Positions 27,326-34,718 of a stretch of 64,000 nucleotides of DNA are shown here, piece by piece. The notes beneath the pieces are model-generated. The model did no database searches. It was not told where the DNA came from and saw only the letters and a program-made list of their open reading frames with translations. The stretch's first letter is position 1, and each line of letters starts with the position of its first letter. The stretch is from Sphingorhabdus sp. YGSMI21 (GTDB lineage: Bacteria; Pseudomonadota; Alphaproteobacteria; Sphingomonadales; Sphingomonadaceae): the NCBI RefSeq assembly GCF_002776575.1, contig NZ_CP022548.1:1813001-1877000 (forward strand), written 5' to 3'. The position numbers were made by a program, and so were the translations under genes.

Positions 27326-27350
27326 AACGCCGACTTCTCAAGATTGTTCC
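27326..27350 (-). promoter_or_regulatory. EcfG promoter facing away from nepR
   Basis: On the reverse strand GGAAC (27346-27350), 16 bases, CGTT (27326-27329): an exact match to the general stress consensus. It points away from nepR, toward the BLUF 3' end, with no convincing gene in between. Confidence 0.6.
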
Positions 27351-27440
27351 GCGCTATTGGACATTCTCCCGAAAAATTTATATGCAACCTTTCCGGACAC
27401 CGCGTGTTCTGTCTTCAAGCAAGGAAAAACGAGGCATGAT

Positions 27441-27692
27441 TTGACGAGCCAGAAAAAAGATGAAGCTGGCACATCGGATTCTTCGGAACCGGATGATGCA
27501 GGGCAACGGTCAAAGGATATGCCGGTGAAAAACAAGGAAGACATGCAAGAGAGATTAGGCCTTGGACTTAAGGACATGTATTCAAGTGTTCTTGACGAGC
27601 CGCTACCCGACGACATGCTGGCGCTTTTGGACCAGCTGGAAGCAAACGACACTAGTGACGTGAACTCCAGCCGGCCAGACGATAATGAATAA
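27441..27692 (+). CDS. nepR: NepR anti-sigma factor
   Basis: The 83-residue acidic protein holds the NepR core LGLGLKDMYSSVLDEPLPDDMLALLDQL (about residues 36-63), the two helices that clamp EcfG or the PhyR sigma-like domain. The termini are disordered, as in studied NepR proteins. It keeps the stress sigma factor inactive until phosphorylated PhyR captures it. A TTG at 27441 with GAGG six bases upstream is the likely start; the frame upstream to 27357 has no good site. Its end overlaps ecfG by eight bases, indicating coupling. No exact EcfG promoter is visible directly upstream. Confidence 0.93.
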   Translation: MTSQKKDEAGTSDSSEPDDAGQRSKDMPVKNKEDMQERLGLGLKDMYSSVLDEPLPDDMLALLDQLEANDTSDVNSSRPDDNE

Positions 27693-28275
27693 GCCCCAGG
27701 CGTTGCCGCCGGCGCAGTTCAAGCAGCAGCTGACGGAAGCAATTCCGCATTTGCGTGCTTTCGGCCGAAGTCTGTCAGGCGATCGTGATCTTGCCGACGA
27801 TCTTGTGCAGGACACCTTGTTGAAAGCATGGGCTGCGCGCGACCGTTTCATTGCCGGCACATCGATGCGTGCATGGACTTTCGTGATATTACGCAACACG
27901 TTTTTCTCTGGCATGCGCCGCAAGAAATTCAGTGCCAATTATGACGAGCTGGTTGCCGAACGGGTCCTGTCCGCTCCCGCTCCCCAGCAGGAACCCTTGC
28001 ATCTTGCCGACCTGCAACGCGGGCTGATGGAATTGTCCGACGACCAGCGCGAGGCCATCATTCTGGTAGGTGCTGGCGGCTATTCTTACGAGGAAGCGGC
28101 AGAAATCGCCAATTGCGCGGTCGGCACCATGAAAAGCCGCGTCTCCAGGGCGCGCAAATCGCTGGAAGCGATTCTGGAGGAAGGGCGCTTCACCTCCGCG
28201 TCGGACGGTCATGACAATCTAACCGCAACGGCGCTCGAAAATATCATCGGCGCAGTCGAGAAAATAGCGCCCTAG
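27685..28275 (+). CDS. ecfG: EcfG-type general stress sigma factor
   Basis: The 196-residue ECF sigma factor has region 2 with LRAFGRSLSGDRDLADDLVQDTLLKAWAARDRF and SMRAWTFVILRNTFFSGMRRKK. Region 4 has LSDDQREAIILVGAGGYSYEEAAEIANCAVGTMKSRVSRARKSL. These are the hallmarks of the EcfG (ECF15) group. It directs RNA polymerase to GGAAC-N16-CGTT promoters, several of which occur in this window. It overlaps nepR upstream and faces phyR across a strong hairpin. The last 40 residues are an acidic tail that varies in the group. Confidence 0.95.
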   Translation: MNKPQALPPAQFKQQLTEAIPHLRAFGRSLSGDRDLADDLVQDTLLKAWAARDRFIAGTSMRAWTFVILRNTFFSGMRRKKFSANYDELVAERVLSAPAPQQEPLHLADLQRGLMELSDDQREAIILVGAGGYSYEEAAEIANCAVGTMKSRVSRARKSLEAILEEGRFTSASDGHDNLTATALENIIGAVEKIAP

Positions 28276-28367
28276 GCTGTCCGGCGTTCGCCGACATCCC
28301 CGCCCTAAATTTTAATATGCTGACGTGAATCGTGGTTGCTTCATTTGGCACCGCTGCCAACAGTTGC

Positions 28368-28407
28368 GCCTCGCTGCCGGCTCACAAGTCTGAGCCGGCA
28401 GCGAGGC
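28368..28407. terminator. Strong bidirectional hairpin between ecfG and phyR
   Basis: A 17-base perfect stem (28368-28384 with 28391-28407) closes a six-base loop between the convergent genes. The following T-run is short (TTTG), so it may act with Rho or simply as an mRNA end barrier. The remaining bases of the gap show no gene. Confidence 0.7.
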
Positions 28408-28439
28408 GTTTGTCCTGGTAATTCAGGCGGATGACGCGA

Positions 28440-29219
28440 TCAGGCGTCCTGCTTTGCCGTTGAAAAGAACAGTGCCTGGCTGATCGCCGCGCGAATCGCA
28501 TTGGGCTGAAACGGCTTGGTGATCAAAAATGTCGGTTCAGGGCGCTCTCCGGTGAGCAACCGCTCGGGAAAGGCAGTGATGAAGATGACCGGAACCGATA
28601 TCTGCTCCAGAATATCCTTCACGGCATCAATGCCCGAGCTGCCGTCCGCCAGCTGGATATCGGCCAGCACCAGGCTTGGTTTGGCATTGGCTACCGCTTC
28701 GAGCGCACCCTTGTGGGTCGTCGCAGTTCCACAGACACGATGTCCCAGCCCGGTGACGATCTGCTGCAATTCCATCGAAATCAGGGCTTCATCCTCAATG
28801 ATGAGAACATCTGACCGGATCTCCTTGTCGATTTCGGCAATGGCATCGTCCAGCAAGCCGTTGATCGAATTTTCGCCGACATCGGCGATTTTTGCGACTT
28901 CGCTAACGGAAAACCCTTCCAGCGCGGTCAATAGCAGCACCTGACGGCTGATGGGAGGGATGGCATTCAAGCGGTTTTGCGCCGTGTTGTCGTCGGGATC
29001 TTCAGACACCCGGACATGCGCGCTTTCCCAGATACCGGCGAAAACCCGGTATAGATGAACCCGTATATCATTGTCGTCCGGGACGGGTTCCGGATCGGCG
29101 ATAATCGCTTCCAACGTAGCCTTCACAAATGCGTCGCCGCTCTTTTGGCTGCCGGTCAGAGCCCGGGCATATCGCCGTAAATAAGGTAGATGCGGTTTCA
29201 GATTTTGAGCTAGTGACAT
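28440..29219 (-). CDS. phyR: PhyR general stress response regulator
   Basis: The 259-residue protein has the PhyR order: an N-terminal sigma-factor-like domain (about residues 1-130, with VLLLTALEGFSVSEVAKIADVGENSINGLL resembling region 4) and a C-terminal receiver domain (from about 136). In the receiver IIEDEA gives the acidic pocket, Asp187 in LVLADIQ is the phosphorylation site and LITKPF carries the switch lysine. Phosphorylated PhyR releases its sigma-like domain, which sequesters NepR and frees EcfG. It is convergent to nepR-ecfG. An EcfG-like promoter lies upstream, implying positive feedback. Confidence 0.96.
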   Translation of the reverse strand: MSLAQNLKPHLPYLRRYARALTGSQKSGDAFVKATLEAIIADPEPVPDDNDIRVHLYRVFAGIWESAHVRVSEDPDDNTAQNRLNAIPPISRQVLLLTALEGFSVSEVAKIADVGENSINGLLDDAIAEIDKEIRSDVLIIEDEALISMELQQIVTGLGHRVCGTATTHKGALEAVANAKPSLVLADIQLADGSSGIDAVKDILEQISVPVIFITAFPERLLTGERPEPTFLITKPFQPNAIRAAISQALFFSTAKQDA

Positions 29220-29245
29220 ATTTTATATCTCCGTGATTGGTTCCC

Positions 29246-29270
29246 TACGCATGACTGTAAATAGGGTTCC
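29246..29270 (-). promoter_or_regulatory. EcfG promoter for phyR
   Basis: On the reverse strand GGAAC (29266-29270), 16 bases, CGTA (29246-29249). One mismatch to CGTT, the same change as before the BON/MscS gene. It lies 27 bases upstream of the phyR start. A second GGAAC closer to phyR has no -10. Confidence 0.65.
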
Positions 29271-29325
29271 ATCATAATTTCGTCAGGTAGGCGACATTTG
29301 CATCTCGTGTTTGCAGGCCTGATCC

Positions 29326-29350
29326 GGAACCAATTCGGTCGGCGTTCGTT
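29326..29350 (+). promoter_or_regulatory. EcfG promoter for DUF883 gene
   Basis: GGAAC at 29326-29330, exactly 16 bases, CGTT at 29347-29350: a perfect match 43 bases before the DUF883 start and divergent from the phyR promoter. Confidence 0.75.
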
Positions 29351-29392
29351 GACTCATCATTAGATCACTAGACCGAATATGGAGAAAAAGAA

Positions 29393-29683
29393 ATGACAGG
29401 CAATTATTCCGAAGAAATGGGCGCGGTAAAATCGGATCTGCAAACATTGAAAGATGATCTGGCAACCTTGACCAAGTCCGTCAAGGCCGATGCGAAGGCA
29501 AATGCGTCAGAATTGCGCGCCAATGCGAAGACCAAGTTTGACGCTGCGCGCGCCAATGCAGTTGAGGCCGGCACCAAGGGGCGCCGGAAGGCCCAGGCCA
29601 CGTTCAAGGAAAATCCGATCGTAAGCATCGCCGCGACCGCTGGTATCGGTCTGTTAGTCGGCGCATTAATGGCGCGCCGCTAG
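29393..29683 (+). CDS. DUF883 / ElaB-YqjD-like membrane-anchored protein
   Basis: The 96-residue protein is a long charged, alanine-rich helix (about residues 10-72) with a coiled-coil character. It ends in ENPIVSIAATAGIGLLVGALMARR, a single C-terminal membrane anchor with a small-residue helix and terminal arginines. This matches ElaB/YqjD/YgaM (DUF883), tail-anchored proteins that E. coli expresses in stationary phase and that bind ribosomes. An exact EcfG promoter lies upstream and a terminator downstream, so it is a monocistronic stress gene. Confidence 0.9.
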   Translation: MTGNYSEEMGAVKSDLQTLKDDLATLTKSVKADAKANASELRANAKTKFDAARANAVEAGTKGRRKAQATFKENPIVSIAATAGIGLLVGALMARR

Positions 29684-29702
29684 GTCGTTCCGGATGAGAT
29701 TC

Positions 29703-29737
29703 AAAGGGCTGCAGAATGTAATTCTCGCAGCCCTTTT
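29703..29737 (+). terminator. Rho-independent terminator after DUF883
   Basis: AAAGGGCTGC pairs with GCAGCCCTTT around a stem extended by GAAT/ATTC, followed by TTTT. It starts 20 bases after the stop codon. The rest of the gap to 30033 (about 300 bases) holds only frames that look spurious. Confidence 0.8.
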
Positions 29738-30033
29738 GCTGTTCTGGCACCGGTGAAGCGAGACGCGCGCGGTCGTCTGACGATAGCGGGCTGTGCTCTT
29801 CGCCCTTCGGTGGCGACGAAAAAGATGGCGCAGCTGTCTTCAATCATTTTATATGATTTTGCGGGACATCATTATACATGGATGAGCCTCCGCATGGGGT
29901 TTTCGAGTGAGTTACCGTATCGTTTGCCGCTTTGGTTCCGCCAGCATGCAACAGGATCGCAACTTGATCGTTGGTAATGGAACGGCTTCAGGGTCAGGAA
30001 TAAAAAGGGGTTGGACATGAAGGCGGGCAATAG

Positions 30034-31527
30034 ATGACCGAAGAGTTGGAACCGACGATGGAAAGCGAACGGTTGGCGACGCTCGGCAGCTATCAGGTCA
30101 TGGACGATGCGCGGAGAAATGCCTTTGATCGAATCACACGGCTTGTCGCTGATATTTTCGCAGCGCCGGTCGCATCGATCTCACTGATTGAGAAAGATCG
30201 GGAGTTGTTCCGATCAGCAGTGGGACTGGCGGAGACTGACGCAGATCGCAAATCCTCCCTGTGCGGCGGAATGGTCGACAGCCATGAATCGCTGGTCATC
30301 GAAGACGCTTCGGTGGACCCACAGTTCAGCAACAATCCGTTGGTCTCCGGTGGTCCGGCGATCCGTTTTTACGCCGGTGCGCCATTGATCGCGCCCAATG
30401 GCATGGTTCTGGGAGCCTTGTGGTTTGCCGACACGGTGCCACGCTGCTCGATTACCGCGAACCAGCTCGACCAGTTGAAGACCATGGCTGATATCGTCAT
30501 GAGCGAGCTTGAACTGAGCCGCGAGATCCGTTTGCGCGAGCAGGCACAGAAAAACGCGGCCATTGACCGGTCCAATCTCGACCTCACGCTGGCCCTCAGC
30601 GACATTGCCAGCTTCCGGACCGACCTGGAGACAGGCAAGATCGAATGGGGCGGGGCTTATATGAAGATCTGGGGAGAGGACGCCGGCGAGGCGCTCACCC
30701 AAGTGGAAGATGCCTTCGCCCGTATCCATCCCGAAGATCGGGAAAGTGTCACCGAGGCAATGAGCGCGGCAGCAGCGCCGGGCGAAAAATATGAAGCGCG
30801 TTTCCGGATCATATTGCCCTCGGGCGAGATTCGCTGGGTCGAGGGCTACGGCGACTATCTCGAAGCAAACGGGCGGCCGACCCTGACCGGGGTCAATAAG
30901 GACATCACCCATTCTGTCGATCAGCAGGAGCAATTGCGGCTTCATACGCGCGAGCTTCATCACCGGCTCCGCAATCTTTTCGCCACGCTGCAGTCGATCA
31001 TGATGCTGACCAAGAATTCGGCGACATCGATTGATGACTATATCGAACGGATCAAGAATCGCCTGAGCGCCCTGAACCGGGCCCAGCAAATCCTGCTCGA
31101 CACCAATTTTGTGACGGGGTCCTTCGCTGCGCTGGTCAGGGACCTGTGCAAGACCTATCCAAAGGTGCGCTGGTTCGGCCCCGACATCATCCTGGAAGAA
31201 AACGCGATGGTCTCGATTTCGCTCGTGCTTAACGAATTGGCCACCAACGCGGCCAAATATGGCGCACTGACCGCCGATACCGGCCTGGTGAAAATCAAAT
31301 GGACCATTCTTCCCGACGATGACGGGCAGGATATCGTCGAACTGCGCTGGTCGGAAAGCGGCGGGCCCAAGTCCCAGCCTCCTCCATCACTATCCGGCTT
31401 TGGCTCCTCGCTTATCGATCACAGCATCACGCGCAATTTGCGCGGCGAGATTGACCGGGACTGGACGCCCGATGGCCTGATCTGCACGATCAGATTTCCC
31501 GCACCCGACGAAGCACGGTTTCGCTAG
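30034..31527 (+). CDS. GAF-PAS histidine kinase of HWE/HisKA_2 type (PhyR-activating kinase candidate)
   Basis: The 497-residue soluble kinase has a GAF domain (about residues 25-160), a PAS_3-like domain (about 185-295) with WGGAYMKIWGED and FARIHPEDRESV, and a HisKA_2-type dimerisation domain with phospho-acceptor His310 in ELHHRLRNLFATLQS. The ATPase domain carries SLVLNELATNAAKYGAL and GFGSSLID. The HRxxN motif is that of the PhyR-activating kinases of sphingomonads and relatives. With phyR 800 bases away it is a strong candidate input to the stress response. The ligand of GAF or PAS is unknown. Its stop overlaps the next gene by one base. Confidence 0.88.
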   Translation: MTEELEPTMESERLATLGSYQVMDDARRNAFDRITRLVADIFAAPVASISLIEKDRELFRSAVGLAETDADRKSSLCGGMVDSHESLVIEDASVDPQFSNNPLVSGGPAIRFYAGAPLIAPNGMVLGALWFADTVPRCSITANQLDQLKTMADIVMSELELSREIRLREQAQKNAAIDRSNLDLTLALSDIASFRTDLETGKIEWGGAYMKIWGEDAGEALTQVEDAFARIHPEDRESVTEAMSAAAAPGEKYEARFRIILPSGEIRWVEGYGDYLEANGRPTLTGVNKDITHSVDQQEQLRLHTRELHHRLRNLFATLQSIMMLTKNSATSIDDYIERIKNRLSALNRAQQILLDTNFVTGSFAALVRDLCKTYPKVRWFGPDIILEENAMVSISLVLNELATNAAKYGALTADTGLVKIKWTILPDDDGQDIVELRWSESGGPKSQPPPSLSGFGSSLIDHSITRNLRGEIDRDWTPDGLICTIRFPAPDEARFR

Positions 31528-32264
31528 TGGCACAGAAGGCCCTGCTGCGGCGCATCTCCTTCTATGCCGACCTCGACGAGGCCGATCAGCAAGTCATCAT
31601 GGATATCGAGGGTCGGGAGCAGACGTTCGACAAGAATAGCGAAATCGTTGATGCCGGCCAGGAGCTTGATAGCGTGCTGATCGTCAAGGAGGGCTGGGCG
31701 ATCCGCTACAAGACGCTGGAGGATGGCCGCCGTCAGATCTTGAACATTTTGCTGCCCGGGGACTTTTTCGACCTTCAGGTATTGGTCGCTGCCGAGGCGG
31801 ACCATTCGGTAAAGACCGTGACTCAGCTGACCGGCCTGTCGGTCCGGCCGGCGGTATTTCGGCGCCTGTTGACCGAATCGGGCAAACTGACGCTCGCGTT
31901 CTGGTGGATGCAGGTGCAGGAAGAGGCCTTTCTGCGAGAACAGATTGTCAGGAACGGCAAACAGACCGCGCGCGAAAGAATCGGACATTTCCTGCTGGAA
32001 CTTTATCGGCGGGTGCTGATTACCGGAGCCGGAACCAGCGAAGGATTTCGCGTTCCGCTGACCCAGGCCATTATCGCGGACGCGCTCGGGCTGACCCCCA
32101 TTCATACCAACCGGGTTTTACGGCAGCTGGAGCGGGACGGACTGCTGGCGCGCGACCATGGCTGGATCCTGTTCAAGGACGAAGCGCGGCTTGCCGAAAT
32201 CAGCCAGTTCGATTCCAGCTATTTCCACCTCGATGCCTTCCGGATGCGGCTGGGCCGCGAATAA
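31527..32264 (+). CDS. Crp/Fnr-family regulator without cysteines
   Basis: The 245-residue protein has a cyclic-nucleotide-type beta-barrel (about residues 10-125; LDSVLIVKEGWAIRYKTLEDGRRQILNILLPGDFFDL). A long dimer helix follows, then a winged helix with VPLTQAIIADALGLTPIHTNRVLRQLERDGLL as recognition element. It has no cysteine at all, so it cannot hold an Fnr-type iron-sulfur cluster. The cAMP pocket motif is not intact either. The GTG start overlaps the kinase stop (TAGTG), so the kinase and regulator are co-translated. This group is widespread in alphaproteobacteria downstream of or near HWE kinases. Confidence 0.9.
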   Translation: MAQKALLRRISFYADLDEADQQVIMDIEGREQTFDKNSEIVDAGQELDSVLIVKEGWAIRYKTLEDGRRQILNILLPGDFFDLQVLVAAEADHSVKTVTQLTGLSVRPAVFRRLLTESGKLTLAFWWMQVQEEAFLREQIVRNGKQTARERIGHFLLELYRRVLITGAGTSEGFRVPLTQAIIADALGLTPIHTNRVLRQLERDGLLARDHGWILFKDEARLAEISQFDSSYFHLDAFRMRLGRE

Positions 32265-32278
32265 AAATTGACTGTTGG

Positions 32279-32303
32279 GGAACTCTATGCGCATCCTGAC
32301 GTT
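32279..32303 (+). promoter_or_regulatory. EcfG promoter for acidic lipoprotein gene
   Basis: GGAAC (32279-32283), exactly 16 bases, CGTT (32300-32303), 32 bases before the start codon. Perfect consensus, suggesting separate stress control of the small gene although it follows the Crp gene closely. Confidence 0.75.
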
Positions 32304-32334
32304 GAATATATCGAACCATTAAAGGGAGTTCAAA

Positions 32335-32562
32335 ATGAAAAAGATTGCAATTGCGGCAGTAATGACCGCTGGACTGGCACTTTCCGCCTGTGAAGCGAAT
32401 GTTACCGAAGAAGGCGAAATGCCCTCCATGGATGTCGATGTTTCCGGTGACGCAGGCCAGTTGCCTGAGATCGACGTTGAAACAGCCGACGTAGAAGTCG
32501 GCACTGAAGAAGTCACCGTTGACGTTCCTGATGTCGACGTGAAGATGCCTTCCGAAGAATAG
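32335..32562 (+). CDS. Small acidic lipoprotein
   Basis: The 75-residue protein has a lysine-start signal peptide (MKKIAIAAVMTAGLALSAC) with lipobox LSAC, so Cys19 is lipidated. The mature part is strongly acidic and shows a loose repeat of V-D-V/D-V-P units ending in VDVPDVDVKMPSEE. I do not recognise the family beyond a general resemblance to small proteobacterial acidic lipoproteins. The mature chain could bind cations in the periplasm. GGGAG lies before the ATG and an EcfG promoter and terminator flank the gene, so it is probably expressed alone under stress. Confidence 0.8.
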   Translation: MKKIAIAAVMTAGLALSACEANVTEEGEMPSMDVDVSGDAGQLPEIDVETADVEVGTEEVTVDVPDVDVKMPSEE

Positions 32563-32585
32563 TCTTTCCAGACCAACAGACACGA

Positions 32586-32617
32586 ATGGCCAGGCATCAT
32601 GTCCTGGCCATTTTTTT
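32586..32617 (+). terminator. Rho-independent terminator after lipoprotein gene
   Basis: TGGCCAGG (32587-32594) pairs with CCTGGCCA (32603-32610) and is followed by seven T. It is a classic plus-strand terminator 24 bases after the stop. Confidence 0.88.
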
Positions 32618-32639
32618 GCGTCTTTCGCCTGTGTTCATC

Positions 32640-32803
32640 AAACGGTGCCTGATCCGGAGGGTCAGGCTGATGCGCAACAATATGGGGAGGGTGGCTGGGA
32701 AATCTGTCCGTTGGTAAACGGGGGGGATACGAAGGGCCAAATTTCCCAGCCGGTTTTTGAGGAATGAAAGTAACGCCGGGTCATGGGTCAACATCCATTC
32801 AAA
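32640..32803 (-). ncRNA. Candidate EcfG-dependent structured small RNA
   Basis: A perfect EcfG promoter (32810-32834, reverse) would start a transcript near 32803. The predicted RNA folds well: an 11-base perfect stem (32693-32703 with 32741-32751) encloses an inner CCGTT/AACGG hairpin next to a run of seven C (32720-32726 on the reverse strand). A second hairpin follows (32647-32652 with 32662-32667). No reverse-strand frame here has a proper ribosome binding site. C-rich loops are known from GsrN, the SigT-controlled sRNA of Caulobacter, but similarity to GsrN is only a structural analogy. The ends are estimates. Confidence 0.45.
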
Positions 32804-32809
32804 CCAGTC

Positions 32810-32834
32810 AACGGCCAGGATCAACATTGGTTCC
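32810..32834 (-). promoter_or_regulatory. EcfG promoter for candidate small RNA
   Basis: On the reverse strand GGAAC (32830-32834), exactly 16 bases, CGTT (32810-32813). Perfect consensus inside the 464-base gap between the lipoprotein and hemerythrin genes, pointing left. Confidence 0.65.
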
Positions 32835-33026
32835 CGACAAGTTGCAATTTTTTTTAGATTTTTTGAAATCATTGCAAAATGGGCGGATTGCCGGCCTGTT
32901 TCATTGAGCGAGCCCGGGGAATGCAAGCGGACTGTTCCTTCTGCGGAACGGGAATGCACTGCATCGGAATGCAACCAAATGACGTTCCGCGCGTCTTTTG
33001 AGCAGAACGTTACCGATGGAGATATT

Positions 33027-33476
33027 ATGACCGACATTTTTACCCGCCTCAAACAGGATCATGATCGTCACCGCGAAATGCTTGAACGCGTAGCCGACAC
33101 CAGCGGCGATACGAAGGAGCGACGTCAGTCCTTCGAGCAGCTGCGGATTGATGTGTCCGCGCATGCCAACGCCGAGGAACAGTCTCTCTACGCCGAAATG
33201 CTCGCCCGGCCCGACTTGCAGGACAAGGGCCGCCATTCGGTTGCGGAACACAAGGAAGCCGACGACTATTTCGAGGATCTGGTCGATATGGATTTCAGCA
33301 GCACCGGATGGCTCGCCCGGTTCAAGACGCTCAAGGAGCGGCTCGAGCACCATATGGACGAGGAAGAGAATGAAATTTTCGCCGCCGCCAAGGAAGACCT
33401 GAGCGAAGAGCGTGCGGAAGAGTTGGCCAGGATTTTTGACGAGCGCAAACCTGAAGAGAAGCAGGAAGTCGCCTGA
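33027..33476 (+). CDS. Hemerythrin-like HHE domain protein
   Basis: The 149-residue all-helical protein carries the HHE metal ligands in LKQDHDRHREML, HANAEEQSLYAEM, HSVAEHKEADDYFEDL and LEHHMDEEENEIF, enough for a di-iron site. The C-terminal 20 residues are charged and extra. Bacterial HHE proteins of this type protect against oxygen or nitric oxide or sense redox state, but the exact role is not readable. GGAG lies five bases before the ATG at 33027. It is followed after 24 bases by the YetF-like gene in the same direction. The upstream gap has a GGAAC but no matching -10. Confidence 0.9.
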   Translation: MTDIFTRLKQDHDRHREMLERVADTSGDTKERRQSFEQLRIDVSAHANAEEQSLYAEMLARPDLQDKGRHSVAEHKEADDYFEDLVDMDFSSTGWLARFKTLKERLEHHMDEEENEIFAAAKEDLSEERAEELARIFDERKPEEKQEVA

Positions 33477-33500
33477 CCTATTGAACCGAACGGGGGGAAT

Positions 33501-34061
33501 ATGATGCTGAATGAATGGACGACCACGGGGTGGGAGCAGATCGCATTGATCGCGCTCTCCGCCGCCGCGATGTATGTGACTGTAATTCTGCTGACCCGGC
33601 TGGCCGGAGTCCGCAGCTTTTCCAAGATGAGCGGCTTTGACTTTGCCGTAACCGTAGCGATCGGGTCGGTCCTGGGATCCGTCATCCTGTCCAAAAACCC
33701 GCCGATTACCCACGGTATCGCGGCGCTTGTTTTCTTGTTCGGACTACAGATCGGCATGGCGATTTTGCGAAGCCGCTTCCCCCGCCTGCAACTTCTGGCT
33801 GACAACAAGCCGCGGCTCATCATGATCGGCGGAGAAATCCAGCATGACCAGCTCCGGAAAGCCAAGATGACCGAGGATGATCTCTGGGGAAAGCTGCGCG
33901 AGGCAAATGCTATCAATTTTTCGCAGGTACTGGTGGTGATCGCCGAGACCACCGGCGATGTGTCGGTCCTGCATGCCAAAGACAAGAATGAGGAAATTCA
34001 GCCGGAACTGTTGAAGGGCGTGATTGCCGGTGACCGCTATCGTGCCGCCCGGCCACGCTAG
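33501..34061 (+). CDS. YetF-like DUF421 membrane protein
   Basis: The 186-residue protein has three N-terminal membrane helices (about residues 13-33, 45-65 and 70-90). The family mark RLAGVRSFSKMSGFDFAVTVAIGSVLGSVILS leads to a cytoplasmic domain with KPRLIMIGGEIQHDQLRKAKMTEDDLWGKLREANAINFSQV, typical of DUF421/YetF. The function is unknown, though YetF relatives are linked to spore or stress physiology in Firmicutes. It follows the hemerythrin gene by 24 bases with GGGGGG ahead of the ATG, so the two likely form an operon. Confidence 0.9.
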   Translation: MMLNEWTTTGWEQIALIALSAAAMYVTVILLTRLAGVRSFSKMSGFDFAVTVAIGSVLGSVILSKNPPITHGIAALVFLFGLQIGMAILRSRFPRLQLLADNKPRLIMIGGEIQHDQLRKAKMTEDDLWGKLREANAINFSQVLVVIAETTGDVSVLHAKDKNEEIQPELLKGVIAGDRYRAARPR

Positions 34062-34080
34062 ACGTTGTCCAGTCCGCGGT

Positions 34081-34108
34081 AAACCACCGGCAATATTGCC
34101 GGTGGTTT
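34081..34108. terminator. 28-base perfect palindrome between convergent genes
   Basis: A perfect palindrome starting AAACCACCGG and ending CCGGTGGTTT lies between the YetF-like and Pal genes. It gives a strong hairpin with A- and T-flanks in both directions, so it may end both transcripts. Confidence 0.75.
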
Positions 34109-34146
34109 ATGATCCGCCGGGTTCACTGTCGCAAGATGTGCGGTAA

Positions 34147-34662
34147 CTAGCGAACGGTGACCGTAACGGCCCGGCGATTCTTCTGCCATGCCGTTTCATC
34201 GGATCCCAGAGCGTCCGGCCGTTCCTTGCCGTAGCTGACTACCGATATTCTCGAGAGCGCGACGCCAAGCGTCGAGAGATAATTTTTCGCGGCATTGGCG
34301 CGGCGTTCTCCGAGCGCGAGGTTATACTCGCGGGTGCCGCGCTCGTCACAATGGCCTTCCACACGGATACGGACGCTGGGGTTGGCGATCAGCCAGGCCG
34401 CCTGGCTGCGCAATATCTGCTGGTCCTCGCTGTCGACATCGCTGCGGTCGGTTTCAAAGAAGATCCGGTCCGAGGCCACATTGGCCAGGAAATCTTCCTG
34501 GCTGCCCTTGATCGGGCCGCCGGGCGCGCTGTTATAGTCCATATTGTCGCCCGGTGCAGGGGGCAGGCCTTCCGGGGCCTTCTTGCTGCAGCCCGACAGG
34601 GCCAGAGCCGCAACCAGCAGCGGCATCGAGATCAATTTTACGGAAACGCGGGAGTGGGACAT
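34147..34662 (-). CDS. Peptidoglycan-associated lipoprotein, Pal/OmpA-like
   Basis: The 171-residue protein has a lipoprotein signal with lipobox LSGC (Cys25) and a linker. An OmpA-like domain of about 110 residues follows with FFETDRSDVDSEDQQILRSQAAWL and the peptidoglycan-binding RVEGHCDERGTREYNLALGERRANAAKNYL. It matches Pal in length and order, anchoring the outer membrane to the wall. It is not beside tolQRAB or ybgF here, so it may be a second copy or a paralogue; for that reason I leave the symbol blank. The upstream region holds a long perfect inverted repeat. Confidence 0.9.
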   Translation of the reverse strand: MSHSRVSVKLISMPLLVAALALSGCSKKAPEGLPPAPGDNMDYNSAPGGPIKGSQEDFLANVASDRIFFETDRSDVDSEDQQILRSQAAWLIANPSVRIRVEGHCDERGTREYNLALGERRANAAKNYLSTLGVALSRISVVSYGKERPDALGSDETAWQKNRRAVTVTVR

Positions 34663-34718
34663 TTGGTAAAACCTTTTGACTGTTACAGGAGCCTTTTAGG
34701 TCGGTTTTGCCAAAGCAA

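Noticed and set aside
26910..27341. 143-codon reverse frame between BLUF and nepR
   Set aside because: Runs antisense through the BLUF gene and the terminator hairpin, with no suitable start; a small RNA is a better reading.
29604..29977. Frames on both strands between DUF883 and the kinase
   Set aside because: No start site support and composition unlike neighbours; the terminator at 29703 lies inside one of them.
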